NCBI RefSeq assembly: GCF_024346355.1 | Contig: NZ_JAGQCU010000005.1 | Coordinates: forward strand, 104,148 to 168,147 | Direction of reading: 5' to 3' | DNA length: 64,000 bases | Source of the DNA: Cyanobium sp. ATX 6A2 | Lineage (GTDB): Bacteria > Cyanobacteriota > Cyanobacteriia > PCC-6307 > Cyanobiaceae | Shown: one piece after another, positions 53,709 through 60,465 of the stretch | Position numbering within the stretch: the first letter of the stretch is position 1 | Layout: every line of letters starts with the position of its first letter | Made by a program: the position numbers and the translations under genes | The notes under the pieces: generated by a model | Seen by the model: the letters and a program-made list of their open reading frames with translations, nothing else | Database searches by the model: none | What the model was told of the DNA's origin: nothing

Positions 53709-54095
53709 ATGCGCATTCCACCGGGTTTCAATACCGTCACTCCGTACTTCTTCGTGGAAGGCGCTGACCGCTTTCTTCAATTCCTCGCTAAGGCATTTGG
53801 TGGTGTCGAGATAGGCCGCCACATGAACGGCGAGCGGATCGCAAACGCACAAGTGCAGATTGGAACATCAACTGTCATGGTCAGTGAGGCATCAACAGAG
53901 TTTCCTGCCATGGCGGCGTCGTACTACCTCTACGTCGAGAGCGCTGATGAGGCGATGTTGAAGGCCATGTCTGCGGGGAGCGTAAAGATCATGGATGTAG
54001 CGAACATGCCATACAATGACAGGCAGGGCGGAATCAGAGACCCATTCGGCAATCTGTGGTGGTTGTCGGAGCGCCTGACAGATGGTCCGTACTGA
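53709..54095 (+). CDS. VOC-superfamily (glyoxalase/bleomycin-resistance fold) protein
   Basis: 128 residues. YFFVEGADRFLQFLAKAFGG, then GTSTVMVSEAS and the ending DPFGNLWWLSERL are typical of VOC proteins of the PhnB-like type that are common in integron cassettes. Residues that might bind a metal are not decisive. It may modify or sequester a small toxic compound; the substrate is unknown. Confidence 0.8.
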   Translation: MRIPPGFNTVTPYFFVEGADRFLQFLAKAFGGVEIGRHMNGERIANAQVQIGTSTVMVSEASTEFPAMAASYYLYVESADEAMLKAMSAGSVKIMDVANMPYNDRQGGIRDPFGNLWWLSERLTDGPY

Positions 54096-54143
54096 AGGGC
54101 AGGCTGTACGTATGACCTTGCGGCACTGCCAACGACGTGCGGT

Positions 54144-54236
54144 CTACCCGTGGCTCGAGCGGACAGCCTGCCAGCGGTGCTGGCCGGCTCTCTCCGCGCT
54201 TCGCGCTACGGCTGCCGCTCAGCAACAGTGTTAGAA
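54144..54236 (+). repeat. attC site 2, diverged
   Basis: Inner arms GAGCGGACAGCC (54157-54168) and GGCTGCCGCTC (54210-54220) pair with one bulged A. The right core is GTTAGAA at 54230, one base from GTTRRRY, and the left core TCTACCC (from 54144) is only partly complementary. It separates the VOC cassette from the next pair and lies in the expected position. Confidence 0.6.
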
Positions 54237-54370
54237 GGATGGGTGGGAGACTGTCGACTCAATCCCTTGGGTAGACATGCCCAGGCTCCCTTTGGCAAGC
54301 CAGGGGGAGGCTGTTCGATAATTTCCTGGCTAGGATGGAGCACGAATGCAAGGGAGATCCAAAGAAGGGA

Positions 54371-54580
54371 ATGGAAAACCTCTATGAAGCTGTCGTTGAG
54401 CCTGACGGAAGAATACGGCTCAATACATCAGTTCACCTAGAAAAGGGCCTCAAGGTCTTGGTCGCAGTGCCACCAAGCGAGAAGGATTCAGCTTTCAGCG
54501 GAATTGCCTTAAGCGAACCCTCGCTTTCAAAAGATTGGCTCAATCAGGATGAAGAAGAAGCATGGGCGCACCTTCAGTAG
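54371..54580 (+). CDS. Probable antitoxin of a PemK/MazF-type pair
   Basis: 69 residues from MENLYEAVVEP (an ATG at 54335 would add 12). The start EAVVEPDGRIRLN looks like a small antitoxin start, followed by an acidic tail rich in Ser/Asp/Glu (WLNQDEEEAWAHLQ). The end overlaps the toxin start by 19 bases, as is typical of such modules. It is not a clear MazE or AbrB match; the pairing with the downstream toxin is the main evidence. Confidence 0.65.
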   Translation: MENLYEAVVEPDGRIRLNTSVHLEKGLKVLVAVPPSEKDSAFSGIALSEPSLSKDWLNQDEEEAWAHLQ

Positions 54581-54915
54581 GGGATGTTGTAATTATCCCA
54601 TTTCCCTATTCTGATCTATCGCAATCCAAGCGCAGACCTGCTCTGGTTCTAGCTGAAGCGGGCAGAGGTGATTTCCTGCTATGCCAGATCACCAGCAAGC
54701 AATATGGCGATCTTCATGCCTTGTCCCTCAAAGAGACCGACTTCTTCTCCGGAGGCATCAAGCGAGACAGTTTCATCCGTGGCACCAAGCTCTTCACTGC
54801 CAATGAGGCTCTCATTCTTGGAGTTGCAGGCCATCTCACCCATTCCAAGCTTTCAGAAGTTGTTTCCCAACTTATTGATATCCTATCTGCTTGCCTGAAA
54901 GATGACACCTTCTAA
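54562..54915 (+). CDS. PemK/MazF-family toxin (mRNA endonuclease)
   Basis: 117 residues. The family start GDVVIIPFPYSD, then RRPALVL and the later FIRGTKLFTANEALI match MazF-type RNases of type II toxin-antitoxin systems. The stop codon lies inside the R'' box of the following attC, so the cassette is tightly packed. Such modules are thought to stabilise cassette arrays by post-segregational killing. Confidence 0.82.
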   Translation: MGAPSVGDVVIIPFPYSDLSQSKRRPALVLAEAGRGDFLLCQITSKQYGDLHALSLKETDFFSGGIKRDSFIRGTKLFTANEALILGVAGHLTHSKLSEVVSQLIDILSACLKDDTF

Positions 54916-54994
54916 CATCCAGATACAGAAGGCGGGAGCGATGGCTGTCTTCTATGCCGAGATTCATGCCCGCTTCTGATCTGGAGCGTTATCC
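54910..54994 (+). repeat. attC site 3, 85 bases
   Basis: It shares the site-1 arms almost exactly: CCAGATACAGAAG left and CTTCTGATCTGG right. The right core is GTTATCC at 54988-54994, and the left core is TTCTAAC at 54910. Same length as site 1, so both belong to one attC lineage of this integron. Confidence 0.82.
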
Positions 54995-55028
54995 GTATCC
55001 AGCAAGCCGTTGAGAGGTAGCCGCATCT

Positions 55029-55047
55029 GGTACCGAGAGGCAGTACC
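55029..55047. promoter_or_regulatory. Inverted repeat before hicA, operator-like
   Basis: GGTAC (55029-55033) and GTACC (55043-55047) with a 9-base spacer lie 9 bases before the hicA start. Type II antitoxins usually repress their own operon by binding such repeats. Only position and symmetry support this. Confidence 0.35.
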
Positions 55048-55055
55048 ATGATGGA

Positions 55056-55310
55056 ATGAAGCGAAAGCACCACCGCACCCTTGAGCTGATCTTCTCCCGA
55101 CCTGTAAGCGGCAGCTTGCCGTGGAGGGACATCGAAGCCCTGTTTCAGGAGCTTGGTGGGGAGGTAAGCGAGAGGGCGGGCAGCCGAGTCGCGGTCGTTC
55201 CGTTTGGCGAAGTCAGGGTCTTCCACAGACCCCACCCATCGCCCGATACAGACAAGGGTGCTGTTGCTTCAATCCGCAAATGGTTCGAAGAACACGGAGT
55301 GACACCATGA
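55056..55310 (+). CDS. hicA: HicA-type toxin (mRNA interferase)
   Basis: 84 residues. It resembles the short double-stranded-RNA-binding-like HicA fold, with VSERAGSRVAVVPFGEVRVFHRPHP and HKGA-like DKGAVASIRKWFEEHG. The catalytic His is uncertain. The overlap ATGA with the next gene and the partner type support the assignment. HicA normally cleaves mRNA and is neutralised by HicB. Confidence 0.78.
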   Translation: MKRKHHRTLELIFSRPVSGSLPWRDIEALFQELGGEVSERAGSRVAVVPFGEVRVFHRPHPSPDTDKGAVASIRKWFEEHGVTP

Positions 55311-55639
55311 ATCTGATGAATGTGGACGGCTACCACGCCAAGATTGAGTACGACGAGGAAACAGATCAGTTTCGCGGGGAGATTCTTGGGATCTCTGGAG
55401 GAGCGGACTTCTATGGATCAAGCCCAGATGAGCTTCGTCGAGAATTCAAGAAATCACTGGAGGTTTTTCTTGAAGTCTGCAAGGAGAAAGGAATCGAGCC
55501 ACGTAGACAGTATTCTGGCAAGTTCAATCTTCGGATTCCTCCTGAACTGCATGAGAAGCTGGCGATGACTGCAGAGGTGCAGGGGAAGAGTCTGAACACC
55601 CTCGCTCAGGAAGCACTGCAGAGAAGTGTCACGGCATAG
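55307..55639 (+). CDS. hicB: HicB-type antitoxin with C-terminal DNA-binding helix domain
   Basis: 110 residues from the ATG overlapping hicA. The degraded RNase-H-like part has YHAKIEYDEETDQFRGEILGISGG, the HicB hallmark, and the C-terminus FNLRIPPELHEKLAMTAEVQGKS is a ribbon-helix-helix DNA-binding segment. It should neutralise HicA and repress the operon. Confidence 0.85.
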   Translation: MNLMNVDGYHAKIEYDEETDQFRGEILGISGGADFYGSSPDELRREFKKSLEVFLEVCKEKGIEPRRQYSGKFNLRIPPELHEKLAMTAEVQGKSLNTLAQEALQRSVTA

Positions 55640-55645
55640 AGGAAC

Positions 55646-55735
55646 GGATAACATGTCCTTCGAGTGGTCAGGCCACCATAAAGTTCTCACCCATAGCCCA
55701 CTCTTCTTGCCTGCAATTCAGGGGCAGCGTTAGCC
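55646..55735 (+). repeat. attC site 4, 90 bases
   Basis: Left core GGATAAC at 55646 and right core GTTAGCC at 55729-55735 are partly complementary, as are ATGTCC and GGGGCAGC arms. The middle contains GTGG-CAGGCCACCA and TTCAGGGGCAGCG, which recur in the 90-base site at 58895, so the two form a second attC subfamily. Confidence 0.65.
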
Positions 55736-55770
55736 AAGGAACCTAGTGCGATGGCATCCGTTGTCGATCC

Positions 55771-55786
55771 GTAGCTCAGGGGCTAC
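55771..55786. promoter_or_regulatory. Inverted repeat before higB, operator-like
   Basis: GTAGC (55771-55775) and GCTAC (55782-55786) with a 6-base gap lie just before a TACAGT -10-like string and 9 bases before the toxin start. The placement is right for autorepression by the antitoxin, but the arms are short. Confidence 0.35.
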
Positions 55787-55795
55787 AGTAGGGAG

Positions 55796-56098
55796 ATGAG
55801 GGTCGCCAAGACGGATGCCTACCAAAAGTGGATTGACAACCTCAAGGATCAAGTTGGAAGAGCACGCGTGCTCATGCGTGTTGATCGCCTCATCCATGGC
55901 AATCCTGGGGTTTTCCGAAATCTCACGGAAGGCGTTTCTGAATTGAAGATTGATGTTGGAACCGGCTACAGGGTTTACTACTCGATGCGGGGTGATCAAC
56001 TCCTACTGCTTCTTGCTGGAGGCAGCAAATCAACTCAGTCAAAAGACATCGCAAAGGCCCTTGAGTTAAACCGGCAGTTTCAGAGTTTCTTTCAATGA
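55796..56098 (+). CDS. RelE/HigB-type toxin
   Basis: 100 residues in the Gp49/HigB family: DAYQKWIDNLKDQVGRARV near the start, GVSELKIDVGTGYRVYYSMRGDQLLLLLAGG, and a Lys/Asp-rich C-terminus. These toxins cleave mRNA on translating ribosomes. Downstream antitoxin starts at the overlapping ATGA, the reverse of RelBE order, as in HigBA. Confidence 0.85.
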   Translation: MRVAKTDAYQKWIDNLKDQVGRARVLMRVDRLIHGNPGVFRNLTEGVSELKIDVGTGYRVYYSMRGDQLLLLLAGGSKSTQSKDIAKALELNRQFQSFFQ

Positions 56099-56427
56099 CC
56101 CAAGCACAACCAGCTTCCAATTCTCAAGCTGCCAGGATTACTCCCTATGACGTGGCGGAGCACCTTAGGACTCCTGAAGAAATGGCCGCCTATCTTGATG
56201 CTTGGCTAGAAGAAGCGCCTGAGGATGTTGCCGGTATTGCACGAGCTCTTGGAGATATTGCTCGCGCCAAGGGCATGTCACAAGTGGCAAAGGATGCTGG
56301 GCTGAGTCGAGAAAGCTTGTACAGGGCACTCAGCTCCGAAGGAAATCCAAGTTTCGCGACGGTTCTCAAAGTTGCCAAAGCTCTTGGGTTGCGGCTTCAT
56401 GCTCAGCCAATTGAACAGGTTGGCTAA
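56095..56427 (+). CDS. HigA-like antitoxin with helix-turn-helix
   Basis: 110 residues. YDVAEHLRTPEEMAAYL leads into a Cro/C1-type HTH (MSQVAKDAGLSRESLYRALS). It is the usual partner of Gp49-type HigB and probably represses its own promoter. The stop is in the R'' core of the next attC site, so the cassette ends right after the gene. Confidence 0.85.
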   Translation: MTQAQPASNSQAARITPYDVAEHLRTPEEMAAYLDAWLEEAPEDVAGIARALGDIARAKGMSQVAKDAGLSRESLYRALSSEGNPSFATVLKVAKALGLRLHAQPIEQVG

Positions 56428-56476
56428 CGAACAAGGATAGATCGTGCGCAGCCACGATCTTATCCGGTAGTTGGAC
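56422..56476 (+). repeat. attC site 5, short (55 bases)
   Basis: Left core GGCTAAC at 56422, right core GTTGGAC at 56470-56476, and a strong central hairpin GATCGTG-CGCAGC-CACGATC flanked by GGATA/TATCC. The length is near the minimum for attC. The central hairpin alone could be a terminator; the cores make attC the better call. Confidence 0.6.
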
Positions 56477-56727
56477 TAGCCCTTTATCGCCATTGACGAG
56501 CAGCTTACGGTAGATACGTCGGCCCGAATCTCAGCTTTTCTTTTGATTTCCGGCTGGTTGAATCGTGCCGCCTGGCTTGCTCACCGTCGCCTCTGTTGAG
56601 GAACGTCCAATTTATCGCAGGGCAATGCCACGGCCCTTCGTGCTGCTGCCAAAGCAGCCGTCTTGTGCCCGGTTGAGAATGGCTTGGCGCTACGGATCTA
56701 TCGGTATGATTGACACAACAGAGCGGT
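56477..56727. other. Cassette remnant, no gene seen
   Basis: Between the last plus-strand attC core and the IS91-like transposase there is no convincing open frame. A short stop-bounded frame near 56604-56713 could be the C-terminal end of a cassette gene. The segment may be the left half of a cassette interrupted by the insertion element, whose right half would be 58698-58894. Confidence 0.5.
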
Positions 56728-57792
56728 TCAGCACAGCCTGTGATGGCTGGGCTCTACCATTCGGGCGAGGATTGTCATCACCTGGCCGCAGCGATCACAG
56801 AGAACCGGAGGGCGTGGTGGCAGAGGCTCAGGGCGAGGTACCCGCATGTGCAGGGTCAGCTGCAGCAGCTGGATCAGGCGTTTGGCATTCGCATGGAGGA
56901 GGCCAAAGTCCCTTACCCGCCGGAAGCGGCGGGGCAGGACGTGCTTGAGCAGCAGCCAGAGAAACTCTCCGCCCGGCAGGGTGCGGACCTGGCGTTTTCC
57001 CTTGTTGTCCTGATAGCAGAAGCTGACCTTGCCATCACGGTCGGCGATGATGTTCTTCTCCGGCAGCACGCCGCGATAGAGGTAGCGGCCCAGATAGACC
57101 AGCGCCTGCTCACCCCGCCCCACCTTTTTGCAGTGCACCACCCATGCATCGGGCAAGGTCTCCTCGCAGCGCAGACCTGCCAAGCGCATGGCCTCAAACC
57201 ACTTGGCCCTGAACACATCGGAGAGATTCCCTGCCCAGAAGAGAACCTTCTCTTTCTTCCTTTTCTGCTGCCATCTCTTGCTGCGCATGTTGATGGCCCC
57301 GGCGGGCACAATCAGATGCACATGGGGATGGTAATCGAGATTGCGGGAATGGGTGTGGAGCACAGCATGGGCACCGGTTCGGCCCTTTAGATGACGATCA
57401 CGGCGGGCAAAGCTGTCGATCGTCTGCCAGGCGGTTTTTAGCAGCAGGTCATAGGCAATCCGTTGGTTAGCCCAGAACAATCCCCTCAGTTGCACCGGTA
57501 CGGTGATGGTGACCATGAAATAGTCAACCGCCAGCAGTTTGGCCTTCTGCCGCTCCAGCCATTGCTGGCTTTCGTGGTGCTGGCAATGGGGACAGCTGCG
57601 GTGGCCGCAGGAATGGGGGAGAATGGCCTGATGGTGGCAGCCGTTGCATTCCAGCACCATGACGCGGCTGTGTTGATTGCGGCAGCGGCGCATGGCCTGC
57701 AGAGCTCGATAATGGCCAGGAAGCAGATGATGGCCGTGGCCTTGTTCCAGATCGCTGCCATAGCGATCGATCAGATCAGCAAGGAGGATCAT
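56728..57792 (-). CDS. IS91-family HUH transposase
   Basis: 354 residues. An N-terminal zinc finger (CNGCHHQ, CGHRSCPHC) is followed by the HUH catalytic motif HPHVHLIVPAG and the double-tyrosine block YLGRYLYRGVL, which nicks and joins single strands in rolling-circle transposition. A second CDRC zinc motif is at the C-terminus. It appears full length and without stops. Confidence 0.9.
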   Translation of the reverse strand: MILLADLIDRYGSDLEQGHGHHLLPGHYRALQAMRRCRNQHSRVMVLECNGCHHQAILPHSCGHRSCPHCQHHESQQWLERQKAKLLAVDYFMVTITVPVQLRGLFWANQRIAYDLLLKTAWQTIDSFARRDRHLKGRTGAHAVLHTHSRNLDYHPHVHLIVPAGAINMRSKRWQQKRKKEKVLFWAGNLSDVFRAKWFEAMRLAGLRCEETLPDAWVVHCKKVGRGEQALVYLGRYLYRGVLPEKNIIADRDGKVSFCYQDNKGKRQVRTLPGGEFLWLLLKHVLPRRFRRVRDFGLLHANAKRLIQLLQLTLHMRVPRPEPLPPRPPVLCDRCGQVMTILARMVEPSHHRLC

Positions 57793-58697
57793 CAGATCTC
57801 CTCCCAGCGCAGGGCAAAGCCGGCCACCAGATCCTCGATGCGATCCCTGGCCTGTTGCCGGTTCACCTCGGTGAGATGGGCATAGCGGGCCGTGGTTTCC
57901 GGTTTCTGGTGGCCCAGCACCACCTGGATCGAGCGCAGATCCACGCCCAGCTCCAGCAGATGGGTGGCGTAGGCATGGCGCAAGCTGTGCACCGTCAGGT
58001 GCTTGTGGATGCCGCAGCTGATCCGGGCCGCCTTGATCGCTGCCTGCACCCCGCCGCGATCCATGGGACTGGTGGCGGTGCGAGCTGAGGCCTCATTGCC
58101 ACAGCCATTGGGAAACAGCAGCCGGGGATTCCTGTGGCTGCTCCAGAAGCGACGCAGGTGCTGCAGGGTGGCATCCGGAAGGGGCACGTAGCGATCTTTT
58201 CCTCCTTTGCCCTGGCGCACATGCACACGCTGATGGGCCGCATCAATGTCGCCGATCTCCAGGCCCAGACCTTCCCCCAGCCGCAGGCCCATGCTGTAGA
58301 CCGCAAAGAAGTACACGCGGTAGCGCAGCCGATAGACACTGTTGATCAAACGCTGTACTTCCTCCCGTGTGGGAATATCAGGCAACGATCTGGAGTTGGG
58401 TGGCTTGATGATCTCCACCCACTCCATCGGTTGGCCAAGGACCTGGCGGAAGAAAAACGACAACCCCCAGAGATCCACCTTGACGCTGCTCCAGGAGTAG
58501 TTCTCCACCATCCAGGCGAAGTAGGTTTTCAGATCAGCGGCTGTGAGGTTGTCAGGGCAGCGGTTGAAGAAGCCTGCGATGCGGCGTACAGCCCTGGCGT
58601 AGCCGTCGATCGTCTTGCCCCGTTTTCCCTGCAGCGTGAGGGCCTGCAGGTGCTGGGCATAGAGCTGGTCGAATCGCTCCTGTTCGTGTTGTTCCAT
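57792..58697 (-). CDS. Tyrosine recombinase associated with the IS91-like element
   Basis: 301 residues from MEQHEQERF. The core-binding domain is at the N-terminus (YARAVRRIAGFF), followed by the catalytic residues in GLRLGEGLGLE, HSLRHAYATHLLE and GHQKPETTARY. It lacks the integron-specific patch, so it is a Xer/phage-like integrase and not an IntI. Its job in the element is unknown; it may resolve or excise transposition intermediates. Confidence 0.88.
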   Translation of the reverse strand: MEQHEQERFDQLYAQHLQALTLQGKRGKTIDGYARAVRRIAGFFNRCPDNLTAADLKTYFAWMVENYSWSSVKVDLWGLSFFFRQVLGQPMEWVEIIKPPNSRSLPDIPTREEVQRLINSVYRLRYRVYFFAVYSMGLRLGEGLGLEIGDIDAAHQRVHVRQGKGGKDRYVPLPDATLQHLRRFWSSHRNPRLLFPNGCGNEASARTATSPMDRGGVQAAIKAARISCGIHKHLTVHSLRHAYATHLLELGVDLRSIQVVLGHQKPETTARYAHLTEVNRQQARDRIEDLVAGFALRWEEI

Positions 58698-58894
58698 GGT
58701 GAGGTTCCTCCCCAATGGGATGGAAGAAATGACACACACCTGACGGTGTGCATCCTTCACTGTGGAACTGCGCAATCGACTGGCGAACGAGTCTGCTGCT
58801 ACAGCCCAGGCTGCCCGCCAATCAACTCATCAGTTTCTGGCCATCTTGCATGGCTCTGGCTATGCTGGCTTTGAATCTGCCGCGCAGCGGCTTA

Positions 58895-58984
58895 GTCCAA
58901 CAAGCCCCTCGCGTGGACAGGCCACCACATCTTCACTTCAGATATCAGACACACCTTGCTTTCCACTCAGGGGCAGCGCTAGGT
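58895..58984 (+). repeat. attC site 6, 90 bases, degenerate right core
   Basis: Left core GTCCAAC at 58895-58901 fits RYYYAAC; the right core is GCTAGGT at 58978-58984, one base off GTTRRRY. Arms GCCCCTCGCGTGGA and TCCACTCAGGGGC pair. The centre matches the 90-base site at 55646 (GTGG-CAGGCCACCA). It marks the right end of the recognised array. Confidence 0.6.
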
Positions 58985-59173
58985 GCACCGCTGAGACCGG
59001 CACAATTCTTTGATGACTGGCCTGCCGAATCAAGCCGATGGCATAATCGGCTGATTGTTACTTTGCGCGAGGTGATATGACCTAGCAGCATGCCGGAAGA
59101 TACAGGGATCTGGCCTGGAAAAAGGGCGCATGAACGGCTATCTCATTCCTATGCACGGCGCCGATCGTGACCC
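58985..59173. other. Junction between array and host genes, no gene seen
   Basis: This 189-base stretch holds an imperfect hairpin (AATCAAGCCGAT with AATCGGCTGATT, 59031-59058 region) but no supported gene. Its G+C is intermediate between cassettes and host. A frame spanning 58748-59080 was rejected because it runs through the attC site. Confidence 0.45.
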
Positions 59174-60112
59174 TCATGCCGCAGGGAGGGTGGGGTAATC
59201 GGTGTAACCCGCCGGCCCGGGGCTGTAGAAGGTGGCCGGATCGGCAGCGTTGAGGGGAGCCCCGCGGCGGAAGTGGCGGCGGGCGGGGCTGAGCACGTCG
59301 CCCTGCTGACGGCCGAGGAAATCGCCGCTCATCAGGTGCAGATAGGCCAGGGGCAGATCGTTCAGGCGCCTGGCCAGCCAGGTGATCAGGCCGATCGGAT
59401 CGCTGTCGGCCATGTCGTTGAAGCTGTTGATCGGTGACAGGCGCAGGCCCATCAGCGGCGTCTCCTCCGCCACCGCCTCCAGCACCTCCAGCAGCAGCCG
59501 CGCCCGGTTCTCGATCGGCCCCCCGTAGGGGCCGCTGCGCCGGTTGGTGCCGTCGCGCAGGAACTGATCGAGCAGATAGCCGTTGGCGCCGTGCACCTCC
59601 ACCCCGTCGAAGCCGGCGGCCATCGCATTGCGGGCCGCCCGGCGGAACCCCTCCACAATGGGCGGGATTTCGTCATCGCCCAGTTCCCGGGGCACCACGT
59701 AGGGCTGCTTGCCCTCAGGCGTGTGCACCTCATCACCGCTGATCGCGATCGGGCTGGGCGCCACCGGCTGACGGCCGCCGTTGAGCAGGGGATGGCAGGC
59801 GCGGCCGCCGTGCCAGATCTGCAGCACGATCCGGCCACCGGCGCGGTGCACCGCCTCGGTGGTGAGCCGCCAGCCGTTCACCTGCGCCTGGCTGTGGATG
59901 CCGGGCTCATGCCAGAAGGCCGAATGGCCCTCCATCGCCATGGTGGCCTCGGCGACGATCAGCCCCGCGCTGGCCCGCTGGGCGTAGTGCTCGGCCATCA
60001 GCGGCCCGGGCACGTGGCCCTCCTCCGCCCGGCAGCGGGTGAGCGGCGCCATCCAGATGCGGTTCGGGAGCTCCAGCGCACCCAGAGCCAAGGGCGAGAA
60101 GAGACTGGGCAT
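59174..60112 (-). CDS. Old yellow enzyme family NADH:flavin oxidoreductase
   Basis: 312 residues from MPSLFSPLALG; the frame continues up to an ATG at 60163. FSPLALGALELPNRIWMAPLTR, QIWHGGRACHP, GFDGVEVHGANGYLLDQFLRD and RLSPINSFNDM are OYE signatures with the FMN-binding and His-Asn residues. It reduces alpha,beta-unsaturated carbonyls or nitro compounds with NAD(P)H. It lies beside the moaB remnant without clear functional link. Confidence 0.85.
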   Translation of the reverse strand: MPSLFSPLALGALELPNRIWMAPLTRCRAEEGHVPGPLMAEHYAQRASAGLIVAEATMAMEGHSAFWHEPGIHSQAQVNGWRLTTEAVHRAGGRIVLQIWHGGRACHPLLNGGRQPVAPSPIAISGDEVHTPEGKQPYVVPRELGDDEIPPIVEGFRRAARNAMAAGFDGVEVHGANGYLLDQFLRDGTNRRSGPYGGPIENRARLLLEVLEAVAEETPLMGLRLSPINSFNDMADSDPIGLITWLARRLNDLPLAYLHLMSGDFLGRQQGDVLSPARRHFRRGAPLNAADPATFYSPGPAGYTDYPTLPAA

Positions 60113-60159
60113 CGGAGATGGTGAGGCCGGGGGCGATTGTGGCGGGCCCGTTGCGCTCG

Positions 60160-60465
60160 TCACCCCAGACGGGCGGCGCCCGCCGGCTGATCGGCAGACT
60201 CCCCCAGCCGCGGCAGCAGCGCCACCAGATTGCAGGGGCGGGTGGTGGCGTCGAGCTGGGCACGGATCAGGCGGTCCCAGGCGGTTTCCACCGCATCCAG
60301 CGAACCGGGCAGCACGAAGATCACCGTGCCATTGGCCACCCCGGCCAGGCAGCGGCTCTGCAGGCTGCTGGTGCCGATCGTCTGGAACGACAGCACCCGG
60401 AACAGCTCGCCGAACCCCTCGATCGTCTTGTCCAGCAGAGGCGCCACCTCCGGCGCCGCCGGACC
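60160..60465 (-). pseudogene. moaB: 5'-truncated moaB (C-terminal remnant)
   Basis: The frame encodes about 101 residues directly after the moeA stop codon and matches the C-terminal part of MoaB-type proteins: LDKTIEGFGELFRVLSFQTIGTS, SLQSRCLAGVANGTVIF, PGSLDAVETAWD and TRPCNL are all conserved. The N-terminal half with the MPT-binding glycine-rich motifs is missing. The moeA TGA (60466-60468) and this frame are in register, so a deletion seems to have joined the moeA end to the moaB middle. The GTG at 60447 could still be used but would not give a functional MoaB. Confidence 0.75.

Larger units (their letters stand above)
56728..58697 (-). mobile_element. IS91-like element carrying a tyrosine recombinase, coding extent
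   Basis: Two overlapping minus-strand genes (TGATG) form the coding part: the upstream recombinase and the HUH-type transposase. Pairs of this kind occur in several IS91-family elements. The element ends were not identified because the family has no terminal inverted repeats, so only the coding extent is given. It lies inside the cassette array. Confidence 0.75.
51181..58984 (+). mobile_element. Integron with broken integrase and five-plus cassettes
   Basis: From left to right: intI remnant, an attI-like region, two unknown genes, then cassettes separated by attC sites at 53606, 54144, 54910, 55646, 56422 and 58895. Each site ends in a GTTRRRY-like core on the plus strand, and two of them are near-identical 85-base sites. 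Cassette genes are all on plus, are lower in G+C than the host and include three toxin-antitoxin pairs. An IS91-like unit sits between the last two sites. The left border follows the FdhF/YdeP gene; the right border is the core at 58984. Confidence 0.85.

Noticed and set aside
56565..56948. Plus-strand open frame at the left of the IS91-like unit
   Set aside because: It enters the antisense of the transposase and codon pattern changes there; only the stretch before 56728 could be cassette DNA.
58748..59080. Plus-strand open frame of about 110 codons
   Set aside because: It runs straight through the attC site at 58895-58984 and has no recognisable protein features.
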